Assembly (NCBI GenBank): GCA_949152475.1
Contig: OX424555.1
Location: forward strand, 20,726,868-20,790,867
Direction: 5' to 3'
Origin: Terebella lapidaria
Lineage: Eukaryota; Annelida; Polychaeta; Terebellida; Terebellidae
Length of the DNA: 64,000 nt
Positions within the stretch are counted from its first letter, which is position 1. The number at the start of each line of letters is the position of its first letter. A program made the position numbers and the translations under genes. Of this stretch, positions 38,966 to 51,440 are shown in pieces. The notes below the pieces were generated by a model. The model was not told where the DNA came from. It saw nothing but the letters and a program-made list of their open reading frames with translations, and searched no databases.

Positions 38966-40025
38966 CAGAATTTGTTTGACGCAGCAGACATTGATATTCC
39001 TTGAAAAGTTTTTCCAATTGAGACTTTGGTAATTTGATTCCACTCTTGAAGTATCATCATGAAATATGTTCCTGTCTCATTTAAATGGACAGGTGCATAA
39101 TGGTTAAAAATGGATATAACACCATCAGGATTCTTAATGAACGGTCTATTTTGAAAGACGACCAATTACAGTTTTAGATGCACGTCAATGTCCAAATGCA
39201 ATATAGCGAAATTATTTATATTTCATGTATATTGAAAATTTTTAGGTAGGAAACTCTTGACTGTTAACATATATGTGTTCCATTCATAGGTGAATCATTG
39301 CTCATGAATGGCTCTTGTCCGAATACTAGGAACTCACCTGTTTAAGGTTACAAACGGTCGGAAAGATAATAGGTTCCAGACATTTCCAATTATGTGGCGA
39401 GTCTGAACTTTGCTGGCCCTTATCACGGAGTCGACATTCACAATGTGGAAATAGGCATTGGTGTCACAAGAGTTGGATTTGGCTTAAGTCGTGTGCTATG
39501 CTAATGTAGTAATTCAAACGAAAGATGCATTTATTGGCAGTATAGACCAATACAACACCTAAGTGTCGCCAGGCCTGAGTTAAATAATAAAGCAAATCCA
39601 TGTGAATGAAAGCCCTGAATCTTTTTGCCATATATACACCAGTCTAGACAATGACATATGTTTATATTGACTAGTTTAGCCTTAAGATTAATAAGTGTGG
39701 ATTACATCAGGAACTGTTTTGATGACAAAGACATTGGCCAAGTAATGCAATGTTCTTACAGAATGTAATGTCGTGCAATTATCACTGTGCTGGTTGCTAA
39801 TATAGTTGTCCATTTGTATTTGCAAATGCTGTGTCACGTGAATGATACATACGTCTATATCTACTATTCAGATAATGATGGTAAATATATAATATGCATG
39901 TACATTATGCTACCTAATTGCATGCTAAAATGTAAGTTTCGTATGCTATGGCTTCTTCAACCTGTTCACGTCTTTTTGTTCGATTAATATTACTGTTATG
40001 CCAAACCATACTGTGTTATAATTGG
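38965..40025 (+). repeat. Distal flank of unit 3
   Basis: Homologous to 31291-32450 and 43980-45010; it holds the 'ttatgtggcgagtctgaac', 'aagtgtcgccaggcctgag' and 'gcatgctaaaatgtaag' landmarks and no gene. Confidence 0.65.
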
Positions 40026-41123
40026 GCATGCATGTACTCTCTTTATTATGTATTGTAGGCCGTCGGCCCATATACATCACAAAATACATTCATACATACA
40101 GGCATACAAACAAGATAAAAACAAGTGTCGTCAGATATGGCCAAACAGAATGTGGGCATTTGTGTGAAGTTTAACAGAACAAAATGAAATCTTTTCGGAG
40201 CTTGAAACAGTGGTACAGAAAATGGCTGATTATAACGATACAATTCTTTTTTTTTTTCTTAAGTAAGTTGTACATGCTGTTATGGCTGATGCTCTCAATA
40301 TCTGTTTTGAACACAGGGCCTAATATAATATCTCGTAAATCTTTATATGCTGGACAGTCGGTAAAAAATGATGTTCATCTTCAACAACTTCAATATTTGA
40401 AGTGTGATTACAATATTTACATAGTCTTTCCTCTCTAGTTGTGAAATTTGGGCCATGTCTGCCAGTTTCTACTTCTAGTGAATGATTACTACATCTGAAT
40501 TTGGCTATTATCGAAATGAAATTCTTCTCTCTGAGTACATCAAGATAGAAGGCTCGTTCAAATATGTTTGCAATGTTGCTGTATAAAGTGCATTTTACTA
40601 CTTTCTGATATATTTGCAGACCACTCCTGTAAAAAACAATCCTGGACTCGTTGCTTAAATAAATTCAGAAAAAATCTCATTATTTTCAACTCCTTGTGAC
40701 ATAGGTTGTTGGGCAGTTGTATACTAATTCCATGAGGTGTACAGTAGAAACAACTACATTTAGCACACTGTCTGCCCTTAAGGACGCCAGTGTGTCTTTT
40801 GATAAACCGTTGGGTCGGGCTTTGTTTCTATTGCAAAATGTATTTTACGTTTGTTATTGGAATCATCAAAATTTGGCCATATTGGTGGTAATAGATTGAT
40901 ACTTACTCCCATACATGCAGAAATCCATATCTACTCAATAAGTTTTCCACTTTTCTGCAGCATGTTCTTCTGCCACTATCATGCAGAGACTTATTCAACA
41001 AGTAACATTTATATGTCAAACGGTTTTCTATCATTTCACCACTTTGAACCAGTACTTAATAAGTTTGCTGAAATATTCAGAGTACAAAGGAAATCTGCCA
41101 CATTCACCAAGCATACATGTACT
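40026..41123 (-). mobile_element. LINE fragment, 3' end, with inserted segment
   Basis: The insertion at 40039-41110 is flanked by a 13-base duplication with one mismatch ('gcatgcatgtact' 40026-40038, 'gcatacatgtact' 41111-41123) and is absent from the paralogous site near 45018. On the minus strand, pieces of the region downstream of a LINE reverse transcriptase are readable in shifting frames: GRFPLYSEYF (about 41080), YGFLHVW (about 40915), LFKQRVQDCFLQEWS (about 40650), KFRCSNHSLEVETGRH (about 40480), ERLCKYC (about 40420) and TDCPAYKDLRD (about 40345), the usual order in this group. AATAAA lies at the 3' end (40042-40047). Several frameshifts make it dead. A roughly 205-base foreign segment (40700-40907) interrupts the reading frame. 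Confidence 0.85.
40700..40907 (-). repeat. Dispersed segment inserted in the LINE frame
   Basis: On the minus strand it starts GTAAGTATC and stops near 'atgtcacaag', between the LINE motifs YGFLHVW and LFKQRVQD that normally lie close together. It is related to segments inside the minisatellite mobile elements (29005, 29364, 58125, 58497). The insert begins with GT and ends with AG relative to the LINE strand, and a GGAG word stands at both junctions. Confidence 0.6.
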
Positions 41124-41564
41124 TCACTTGTGCGTCAAACGGCAATTTGCCACCAAATTGCAAACATTTAGCATAAACAGTTTTTAAAAAGGTGACAATT
41201 CAATCCAATGATGAATTTTAGCCCAAGATGGCTTCTTGGAGAGCATGCATATTTCGGCACCTCGTTGTGTTTATATTCAGTAGGAATGGAAGTATTGTCA
41301 AACAAACATATTCATTTCAACAGATTGCACTGCTACAAAAGCAGTAAATGCACAAAATCGCGTGCGGACCCAGAAATTATATGACAGGGATACATTTACC
41401 ATTTGCATCAAAGTTGGCAGTGTAACCCAATGTTAATTTTAGCCGTGTCATATAAATTGCACAGGATAGTGTGCATTTGCGGTTGTTATAGCGGCACAAA
41501 AATGGTGTAACCAGTTAGAAAAATCCAGTCGATTGTTTCATTAGTGGCAATTTTGGCTCTTTTA

Positions 41565-44500
41565 ACGACAAATACTGTTGCTCCACATGGAGGACAAAAG
41601 CCGATGGCACAACTAATAGCAAAACTCGTCGATTACACATTGATGTCCATCCATATCCAATTGATCTGGCGCAAAGGGAACAGAGCTTCGATCCTCTTTT
41701 CGCTTGAGGCAACACTGGTGAACTTGTGATGGTGGTGCGCTCTCCACAACATAGAATGCGGGTTTATTTTACAACATAGGATCAATCGGTATATACGTGG
41801 AAGTACCCATGTATTGTGGCGTTGTTCACCGGCCATTATAATTCGCATGTGTCTTATGTGCGAGTATTGCAAATAGATTTTATCATATATCTCCCCAGGC
41901 ACCTACATCTACGGGGTGTTAAATTTACCATAAGAATGAAGATCATGATATATTTATCAGGCGAGATAAGTAAAAGAATGAAATAGATGTTCCAAACTGA
42001 AATTAACTGTAATTTGAGTATACTTGTGCAATATCATGTAGCAAACGGCTATCGACCAAGGACATTATACCACATGAAATCCAAATTGATGGCTGTTATA
42101 AACAAGAGGCAATTCAATTTTTATTCTACTTCAATTCTTATGTATGGAGGGTGATTTTGTTCTCAATGGAAAGTGTCATTAAAGTTTCGTCTAGGAACAA
42201 TGTGGCTTATGAAATATTATGAGGGACATAGTGCCTATATTCTATATTTATTTCAGCCAATCAACGCAATGTTTTTGCACTTCTGTGACACCACTAGGCT
42301 GATGTCACACGAAAATCTCATCGGTATAAGAGTACATACGAAAATACATACATAAATTTTGTTTTGTTTTAGCATTGGACCTGACGGAACCCATATATTT
42401 GGGTGATGTAATGCAAAAGTAATTGTTTGTTGTTAAAATCGTCCTGGTAATATTGAATTATGAGTGGGTGGTCGGGTAATATTACTTGAAATAAGAAATA
42501 GCTGTGTATGTGTGAAAATGAAGTTCACGAAGATGATTATATTCAATATGCATAAGAGAACACCACTAAAGACATGCATCAGTTTTAGGACACTGGACAC
42601 TGCATAGGACAGTACACTCTCTGGTTAAATCACATAACATGACATGTCCACTTCACAACATTATTCTCAGGCACCGAATCAAGATGGAGAATATCGCCTC
42701 TCAAAATATTCTCGACACGACGATGCAGACATAAAAAGGTTGCTGCTCTCTCAGGCAGTTTGTCGGCATGTCTGTGGAGTAGCGTCACACGTTCTGAAAT
42801 GGAGTCTCTTCAACCCAGAGGTTCGAGGTCACCGAGTAACGCCAAATCCGTAATTGGACGAAAAAGGAGTAAATCGCGGCACAACACACTCATTGCTCCA
42901 CGACAAAGCGGGAAAGCAAAAAAAAGAACAATGATATTTACCAGCAAATTTGCTCGATTTAACATACTGTAAAAGGGTGTCAATCAGAAAGCCGTGTAGT
43001 GATGGCAGAGGTGGCTGCTGTTGAGCCATATTCCCTACTATATGTACAAAACGATAGCCGTCCAACGGTAGGTAGCACACAGTGTGCAGAAGTAGGAAGT
43101 AGAAAAACGATTCTGTTTGTTTTCTGTTGGAGTTCAAGTCCAGAGTCACTTGTTGGGATTGTTGAGTGTTAAGGTTTATTTCCATGGACGTATCAACATC
43201 CAATAGGTCGTCTCTGTGGCGAAAACACAGGCAATTGTATGGAAGCGAACGAGAACATCAGACATTCGCAGCGAGACTGATAATGTTGGGGATGACGGCA
43301 TTCACAAAGGCACCCCCTTCTGCCAAATCATGGTGAATGGAGTAATAGAACTCCATACACACCAGTCTTGTCCCAAGAGTGTATGCGTCATACAAAATAC
43401 TAATATTCATATACACAATCACGGCAATAATTGCTGCTGTTATCATTAAAACACGTGGTCCCCAACTGTGACAGAACTTCCTAGGGAAGCTCCCTGGTGC
43501 CATGCATTTGATGCTGAGAAATACGGACGGTGTACCACACGGCCAGGAACTTGGAGATACAAGAGAGAAACGTCGAAAACTGGCACCAGCCTCCGATGTG
43601 GAACATGGACAGATTGACGCCCATGTACTGGATCCACAAGTGGAACAAAGTTAAGATCTGCCACGACTATCACAATGAAATAGTAGCTACCATGCTGTGC
43701 GCAAGTGATTGGGTCCCTCAACGTGAGGTACTTAGCAGGTTTCCCAGAAATCCCAGGAACTATATACAAAGTAGATAATACATATGAAGCTGATGTACTA
43801 TCTGCTGTAACTCCATTAACCCAGGCTCAGGGATCATCAACTGCCTGTCCATCTCTGTGCCCACTATCCAGGTCTCATTCAACATCCTCGCCATCTGTTT
43901 TTATCATGGCAACCTGCAGCTATCTTCAAGACATACACCTGAATTATAATGAAAACCAGTTTTTTTTTTTGACGTAGCAGACATTGATATTGAAAAGTTG
44001 GTCCAATTGAGACTTGGGTAATTTGATTCCACTATTGAATTATCATCAGGACATATGATCGTGTCCCATTTCAATGGTGCATAATGGTGAAGTAATGAAT
44101 ATACCACCATAACGATTTTTCATGAACAGTTTGGAAGACAATCAGTTATAGTTTTAGATGCACGTCAATGCCTAAACGCAATATAGCAAAACAATTTATG
44201 TTTCATATATATTGAAAATGTTCAGGTAGGTAACTCTTGACTGTTACCATTTATATACTTCATTCATAGGTGAACCGTTGCTCATGAATGGATCTTGTCC
44301 GAATACTAGGAACTCACCTGTGTCAGGTTATAAACCGCCAGAAAGATAAAAGATTCCGGACATTTCCAATTATGTAGCAAGTCCAATTATGTTTGCTGGC
44401 CCTTATCACGAAGTCGAAATTTACAGGGTGGAAATGGATATGGGTGTCACAAGAGTTGGATTTGGCTTAAATGGTGTGCTATGCTAATGTAGTAATTCAA

Positions 44501-45480
44501 ACGAAAGAGGAATTTATTGGCAGTATTGTTCAATAGAACACTAAGTGTCACCAGGCCTGAGCTAAATAATAAAGCAAATCCGTGTGAATGAAACCCCTGA
44601 ATCCTTTTGCCATATATAGACCGGTCTAGACAAAGATATGTGTTGATATTGACTAGTCCAGCCTTGAGAATATATAAATGTGGACTACATCAGGAACTGT
44701 TCTGATGACAAAGACACATTGACCAAGTACACTTAGAATGTCCTTACAGAATGTAATGTCTTGCAATTATCACTGTGCCGGTTGCTAATTTAGTTGTCCA
44801 TTTGTATTCGCAAATGCTGTCACGTGAATGATACATACGTCTATATCTACTATTCAGATAATGATGGTAAATATATAATATGCATGTACATTCTGCTACC
44901 TAATTGCATGCTAAAATGTAAGTATTGTATACTATGGCTTCTTCAACTTGTTTACGTCTTTTTTTTTTGGTTAATATTACTGTGATGCCAACCGGTATTG
45001 TGTTATAATTTGGCATACATGTACTTCACCTGTGCGTCAAACGGCAATTTGCCACCAAATTGCAAACATTTAGCGTAAGAAGTTTTTAAAGAGATGACAA
45101 TCCAATGATGAATTTTGGCCCAAGATGGCTTCTCTGAAATAGGAGCATGCATATTTCGGCACCTCGTTGTGTTTATATTCAGTAGGAATGGAAGTATTGT
45201 CAAACAAACATATTCAGTTCAACAGATTGCACTGCTACAAAAGCAGTAAATGCACAAAATCGCGTGCGGACCCAGAAATTATATGCCAGGGGTACATTTA
45301 CCATTTGCATTAAAGTTGGCAGTGAAACCCAATGTTAATTTTAGCCCTGTCATATAATTCGCACTAGATAGTGTGCATTTGCGGTTTTTATAGCGGCACA
45401 AAAATGGTGTAACCAGTTAGAAAAATCCAGTCGATTGTTTTATTAGTGGTAATTTTGGCTCTTTTAACAACAAATACTGA
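41565..45480 (+). repeat. Right-array duplication unit 4
   Basis: Complete order of landmarks: 'aagccgatggcacaactaa' (41588), 'gaggcaattcaatttttat' (42106), receptor downstream flank (42590), receptor pseudogene (42785-43912), distal flank (43980-45060). It has no large insertion, so it is the best guide to the ancestral unit of about 3.9 kb. Confidence 0.8.
42785..43912 (-). pseudogene. Class-A receptor pseudogene (unit 4)
   Basis: Relative of the intact receptor, broken by the same 5-base deletion near codon 8 as unit 3, by a four-base insertion at the end of TM3 ('atacggacggtgtacc' against 'atacggtgtacc'), and by further frameshifts. Readable pieces: TM1-TM3 with GNLL-like loss at 43446-43769, TM4-TM5 at 43258-43503 and TM6-TM7 at 42829-43203 (NRKQTESFF, LHGFLIDTLLQYVKSSKFAG). 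The shared 5-base deletion implies that units 3 and 4 descend from an already broken copy. Confidence 0.9.
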
Positions 45481-45704
45481 TGCTCCACATGGAGGGCAAA
45501 AGCTGATGGCCCAACTAATAGCAAAACTCGTCTGATCACACATTGATGTCCATCCATATCCAATTAATCTGGCGCAAAGGGAGCAGAGCTTCAATCGCCT
45601 TCTCGTTGAAGCAACATTGGTGGACCTATGCTGGTGGTACTCACCATACAACATACCTTTTACAGTATATGATCAATTGGAAATATCCAGGATTTGTAGC
45701 ATTG
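45480..45704 (+). repeat. Right-array duplication unit 5, truncated
   Basis: Only the first part of a unit is present (marker 'aagctgatggcccaactaa' at 45501, then 'atatgatcaattgg' near 45667). It stops where the inverted arm begins, so the rest of the unit was lost or displaced. Confidence 0.65.
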
Positions 45705-45993
45705 GTGGGTGATAATATGCAATGTGAGAAGATGCGTCGTATACGTGATCTGAAAGGCCCAATGGAATAGAATGAATACATAATTCGTTATAATATTTCT
45801 CATTAATTACATCTAATTTGAGATGATAAACGCACGTATTGGTACAAGGGTTGTGCAGAATAGTCAACAAACGTTTGTAAATGGCATTTCGCAAGGAAAG
45901 AGGACGTCATCCTTCACTCTGGGACATCTGCTCTGATGGAAGCAAATAAACAAGCCAGTTGCAAACAGGCTCGTTTGTCACAGATTCTTCATT
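45705..45993 (+). repeat. Inverted repeat pair around the 1.2-kb array, left arm
   Basis: Reverse-complement relative of about 54752-55060. Shared words: 'gatgcgtcgtatacgtgat', 'gttgtgcagaatagtcaac', 'gacatctgctctgatggaa', 'ttgcaaacaggctcgtttg'. More distant copies are in the left array near 12840-12960 and 20400-20560. It ends at 'gattcttc', directly before the first array unit. Confidence 0.85.
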
Positions 45994-48900
45994 ACTTGCC
46001 GGAATCTTCGATTTTGGCAAGTATGTTGGTCGGTTGGTTTGTACTGGTGTCTGTCTGTCTGTTTGTTTGTTCGCCCTCTAGTGTCTACATTTCTCACCTG
46101 ATTTTTTCCTGACTTAGTGAATATATTCTGTAGGTTCATGGCTCGCGACTGCACACTTTTGGTGATTTTAGGTGGAAGGTCACGGTCAAGGTCGTGCAAA
46201 ACAATGAAAACACATAAATGGCCATAGCTCCGGTTCTAATCGTCCTAGAGACTTCAAATTAAGTGCATATTGTAGATGAACTCGAGTTCCATCTTCTGTA
46301 ACCTTGACCTTGACATTTGACCTTGACCTTGAGAAGTTCGCCATGAGGTGAAAGTCAAGGTCAAGTACGAAGGTCAGCGAATCATATCGTGTAGTATATT
46401 GTTGGAAAGGTCTTACCCCCGCTGATTGGAGTGATACCTTATTTTCGGCGCTGCGACGTAAACTGACGTCACAATGACGTCATAAACGTCAAAAATCCGA
46501 AATTTCAAAGGGCCATAACATCGTCAATAGTGTATGGAATCCCTCGAAAGTTGATATGCATTTTGACAGCATTGACCTCTACGAACTGAAGTACAAAGGT
46601 CAAAGTTCAAGGTCAAGGTCATCGAAATCCCAGAAAAACACGTTTCTGGTAATAACAACTGTTTTAATCATGGTGGGCTCATAAAATTTGAACCATGTCA
46701 TTCAGAAGAGGTATATCAATCAGACAAATATGTCAATTCCATGATTGACCTCGAACTTTGTCTATAATCTGACAAAACTTAATCAGGACTCTATGAGGAT
46801 TTCGGATTTTACAGATATTTTTTATGTTTTCATGGCTCCAATTTTCACAAATTTACTGAACATTCAATTCTGAAGCATTTCATGCAGTCAGTTGAAGTGT
46901 TATTTCTAGTTTATGGTCCACTTTTCACATTTGGAATAAATTGAAAACTCGCCGAGATATCGAAGTAGAAAGAGCAGTGGGGTGAATCTGATTCTCAACC
47001 CGATAATTCACTTGCCAATAAGCTGTAGAAACGATTATCCCCTGTGGACATGTCCCCTTCTAAATATACACACTCGGTTGCATAGTATTACAGTTCATCA
47101 TATATGTTTCCAAGTGCACATCTCAAACAACATTTCTTTTGTTTTCTGATTCAGATGTGTCCAACTGATATAATAAACTCTAGAACTCATGTCTAAATAC
47201 ACTCTGGGTCAAGCGACAGGACACTTTATATCAGAACTTTATTACTTGCCGGAATCTTCGATTTTGGCAAGTATGTTGGTCGGTTAGTTTGTACTGGTGT
47301 CTGTCTGTCTGTTTGTTTGTTCGCCCTCTAGTGTCTACATTTCTCACCTGATTTTTTCCAGACTTAGTGAATATATTCTGTAGGTTCATGGCTCGCGACT
47401 GCACACTTTTGGTGATTTTAAGTGGAAGGTCAAGGTCATGCAAAACAATGAAAACACATAAATGGCCATAGCTCCGGTTCTAATCGTCCTAGAGACTTCA
47501 AATTAAGTGCATATTGTAGATGAACTCGAGTTCTATCTTCTGTAACCTTGACCTTGACATTTGACCTTGACCTTGAGAAGTTCGCCATGAGGTGAAAGTC
47601 AAGGTCAAGTACGAAGGTCAGCGAATCATATTGTGTAGTATATCGTTGGAAAGGTATTGGCCCCCTGATTGCAGTGATACCTTATTTTCGGCGCTGCGAC
47701 GTAAACTGACGTCACAATGACGTCATCAAAAATCCGAAATTTCAAAGGGCCATAACATCGTCAATAGTGTATGGAATCCCTCGAAATTTGATATGCATTT
47801 TGACAGCATTGACCTCTACAAACTGAAGTACAAAGGTCAAAGTTCAAGGTCAAGGTCATCGAAATCCCAGAAAAAACACGTTTCTGGTAATAACAACTGT
47901 TTTAATCATGGTGGGCTCATAAAATTTGAACCATGTCATTCAGAAGAGGTATATCAATCAGACAAATATGTCAATTCCATGATTGACCTCGAACTTTGTC
48001 TATAATCTGACAAAACTTAATCAGGACTCTATGAGGATTTCGGATTTTACAGATATTTTTTTATGTTTTCATCCACTTTTCACATTTGGAATAAATTGAA
48101 AACTCGCCGAGATATCGTAGTAGAAAGAGCAGTGGGGTGAATCTGATTCTCAACCCGATAATTCTCTTGCCAATAAGCTGTAGAAACGATTATCCCCTGT
48201 GGACATGTCCCCTTCTAAATATACACACTCGGTTGCATAGTATTACAGTTCATCATATATGTTTCCAAGTGCACATCTCAAACAACATTTCTTTTGTTTT
48301 CTGATTCAGATGTGTCCAACTGATATAATAAACTCTAGAACTCATGTCTAAATACACTCTGGGTCAAGCGACAGGACACTTTATATCAGAACTTTATTAC
48401 TTGCCGGAATCTTCGATTTTGGCAAGTATGTTGGTCGGTTGGTTTGTACTGGTGTCTGTCTGTCTGTTTGTTTGTTCACCCTCTAGTGTCTACACTTCTC
48501 ACCTGATTTTTTCCAGACTTAGTGAATATATTCTGTAGGTTCATGGCTCGCGACTGCACACTTTTGGTGATTTTAAGTGGAAGGTCAAGGTCATGCAAAA
48601 CAATGAAAACACATAAATGGCCATAGCTCCGGTTCTAATCGTCCTAGAGACTTCAAATTAAGTGCATATTGTAGATGAACTCGAGTTCTATCTTCTGTAA
48701 CCTTGACCTTGACATTTGACCTTGACCTTGAGAAGTTCGCCATGAGGTGAAAGTCAAGGTCAAGTACGAAGGTCAGCGAATCATATTGTGTAGTATATCG
48801 TTGGAAAGGTATTGGCCCCCTGATTGCAGTGATACCTTATTTTCGGCGCTGCGACGTAAACTGACGTCACAATGACGTCATCAAAAATCCGAAATTTCAA

Positions 48901-51440
48901 AGGGCCATAACATCGTCAATAGTGTATGGAATCCCTCGAAATTTGATATGCATTTTGACAGCATTGACCTCTACAAACTGAAGTACAAAGGTCAAAGTTC
49001 AAGGTCAAGGTCATCGAAATCCCAGAAAAACACGTTTCTGGTAATAACAACTGTTTTAATCATGGTGGGCTCATAAAATTTGAACCATGTCATTCAGAAG
49101 AGGTATATCAATCAGACAAATATGTCAATTCCATGATTGACCTCGAACTTTGTCTATAATCTGACAAAACTTAATCAGGACTCTATGAGGATTTCGGATT
49201 TTACAGATATTTTTTTATGTTTTCATCCACTTTTCACATTTGGAATAAATTGAAAACTCGCCGAGATATCGTAGTAGAAAGAGCAGTGGGGTGAATCTGA
49301 TTCTCAACCCGATAATTCACTTGCCAATAAGCTGTAGAAACGATTATCCCCTGTGGACATGTCCCCTTCTAAATATACACACTCGGTTGCATAGTATTAC
49401 AGTTCATCATATATGTTTCCAAGTGCACATCTCAAACAACATTTCTTTTGTTTTCTGATTCAGATGTGTCCAACTGATATAATAAACTCTAGAACTCATG
49501 TCTACACTCTGGGTCAAGCGACAGGCCACTTTATATCAGAACTTTATTACTTGCCGGAATCTTCGATTTTGGCAAGTATGTTGGTCGGTTGGTTTGTACT
49601 GGTGTCTGTCTGTCTGTTTGTTTGTTCGCCCTCTAGTGTCTACATTTCTCACCTGATTTTTTCCAGACTTAGTGAATATATTCTGTGGGTTCATGGCTCG
49701 CGACTGCACACTTTTGGTGATTTTAGGTGGAAGGTCAAGGTCAAGGTCATGCAAAACAATGAAAACACATAAATGGCCATACCTCCGGTTCTAATCGTCC
49801 TAGAGACTTCAAATTAAGAGCATATTGTAGATGAACTCGAGTTCTATCTTCTGTAACCTTGACCTTGACATTTGACCTTGAGTGTTCGCCATGAGGTGAA
49901 AGTCAAGGTCAAGTACGAAGATCAGCGAATCATATTGTGTAGTATATCGTTGGAAAGGTCTTGGCCCCCTGATTGCAGTGATACCTTATTTTCGGCGCTG
50001 CGACGTAAACTGACGTCACAATGATGTCATCAAAAATCCGAAATTTCAAAGGGCCATAACATCGTCAATAGTGTATGGAATCCCTCGAAATTTGATATGC
50101 ATTTTGACAGCATTGACCTCTACGAACTGAAGTACAAAGGTCAAAGCTCAAGGTCATCGAAATCCCAGAAAAACACGTTTCTGGTAATAACAACTGTTTT
50201 AATCATGGTGGGCTCATAAAATTTGAACCATTTCATTCAGAACAGGTATATCAATCAGACAAATATGTCAATTCCATGATTGACCTCGAACTTTGTCTAT
50301 AATCTGACAAAACTTAATCAGGACTCTATGAGGATTACGGATTTTACAGATATTTTTTATGTTTTCATGGCTCCAATTTTCACAAATTTACTGAACATTC
50401 AATTCTGAAGCATTTCATGCAGTCAGTTGCAGTGTTATTTATAGTTTATGGTCCACTTTTCACATTTGGAATAAATTGAAAACTCGCCGAGATATCGAAG
50501 TAGAAAGAGCAGTGGGGTGAATCTGATTCTCAACCCGATAATTCACTTGCCAATAAGCTGTAGAAACGATTATCCCCTGTGGACATGTCCCCTTCTAAAT
50601 ATACACACTCGGTTGCATAGTATTACAGTTCATCATATATGTTTCCAAGTGCACATCTCAAACAACATTTCTTTTGTTTCTGATTCAGATGTGTCCAACT
50701 GATATAATAAACTCTAGAACTCATGTCTAAATACACTCTGGGTCAAGCGACAGGCCACTTTATATCAGAACTTTATTACTTGCCGGAATCTTCGATTTTG
50801 GCAAGTATGTTGGTCGGTTGGTTTGTACTGGTGTCTGTCTGTCTGTTTGTTTTTTCGCCCTCTAGTGTCTACATTTCTCACCTGATTTTTTCCAGACTTA
50901 GTGAATATATTCTGTAGGTTCATGGCTCGCGACTGCACACTTTTGGTGATTTTAGGTGGAAGGTCAAGGTCAAGGTCATGCAAAACAATGAAAACACATA
51001 AATGGCCATAGTTCCGGTTCTAATCGTCCTAGAGACTTCAAATTAAGTGCATATTGTAGATGAACTCGAGTTCTATCTTCTGTGACCTTGATCTTGACAT
51101 TTGACCTTGACCTTGAGAAGTTCGCCATGAGGTGAAAGTCAAGGTCAAGTACGAAGGTCAGCGAATCATATCGTGTAGTATATCGTTGGAAAGGTCTTAG
51201 CCCCCTGATTGGAGTGATACCTTATTTTCGGCGCTGCGACGTAAACTGACGTCACAATGACGTCATAAACGTCAAAAATCCGAAATTTCAAAGGGCCATA
51301 ACATCGTCAATAGTGTATGGAATCCCTCGAAATTAGATATGCATTTTGACAGCATTGACCTCTACGAACTGAAGTACAAAGGTCAAAGTTCAAGGTCAAG
51401 GTCATCGAAATCCCAGAAAAACACGTTTCCGGTAATAACA
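45991..51440 (+). repeat. Tandem array of about 1.2-kb units
   Basis: The word 'attacttgccggaatcttcg' begins units at 45991, 47241, 48396, 49546 and 50775, giving lengths of 1250, 1155, 1150 and 1229 and a partial fifth unit. Units 2 and 3 share a deletion of about 90 bases (between 'tatgttttcat' and 'ccacttttcac'), so one was copied from the other. Every unit has clusters of AGGTCA words near its start and middle, two neighbouring CRE palindromes (one mutated in unit 4), and AGGTCAAAGTTCA (mutated in unit 4). A 64-codon frame starting MSKYTLGQATG is open in several units, and so is the opposite strand; because neighbouring units are nearly identical, conservation of the frame proves nothing. 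Confidence 0.95.

Larger units (their letters stand above)
33090..41560 (+). repeat. Right-array duplication unit 3
   Basis: Contains, in order, the 'aagctgatggcacaacaaa' marker (33288), a 2.3-kb TTAA-flanked insertion (33796-36101), the 'gtcaattacaatttttgtt' marker (36155), a frameshifted receptor pseudogene (37165-38898) and a distal flank up to a LINE insertion (40039-41110). The longest copy in the array because of its insertions. Confidence 0.8.

Noticed and set aside
48344..50917. A 64-codon frame (MSKYTLGQATG...) conserved in several units of the 1.2-kb array
   Set aside because: The units are nearly identical at DNA level including non-coding parts, the opposite strand is equally open, and the frame has no domain. 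Conservation comes from recent array expansion.
45978..50983. Opposite-strand frames starting MHDLD in the same units, with TNKQTDRHQ-like sequence
   Set aside because: They are the complement of a CTGT/TTTG-rich stretch; low complexity explains the open frame.
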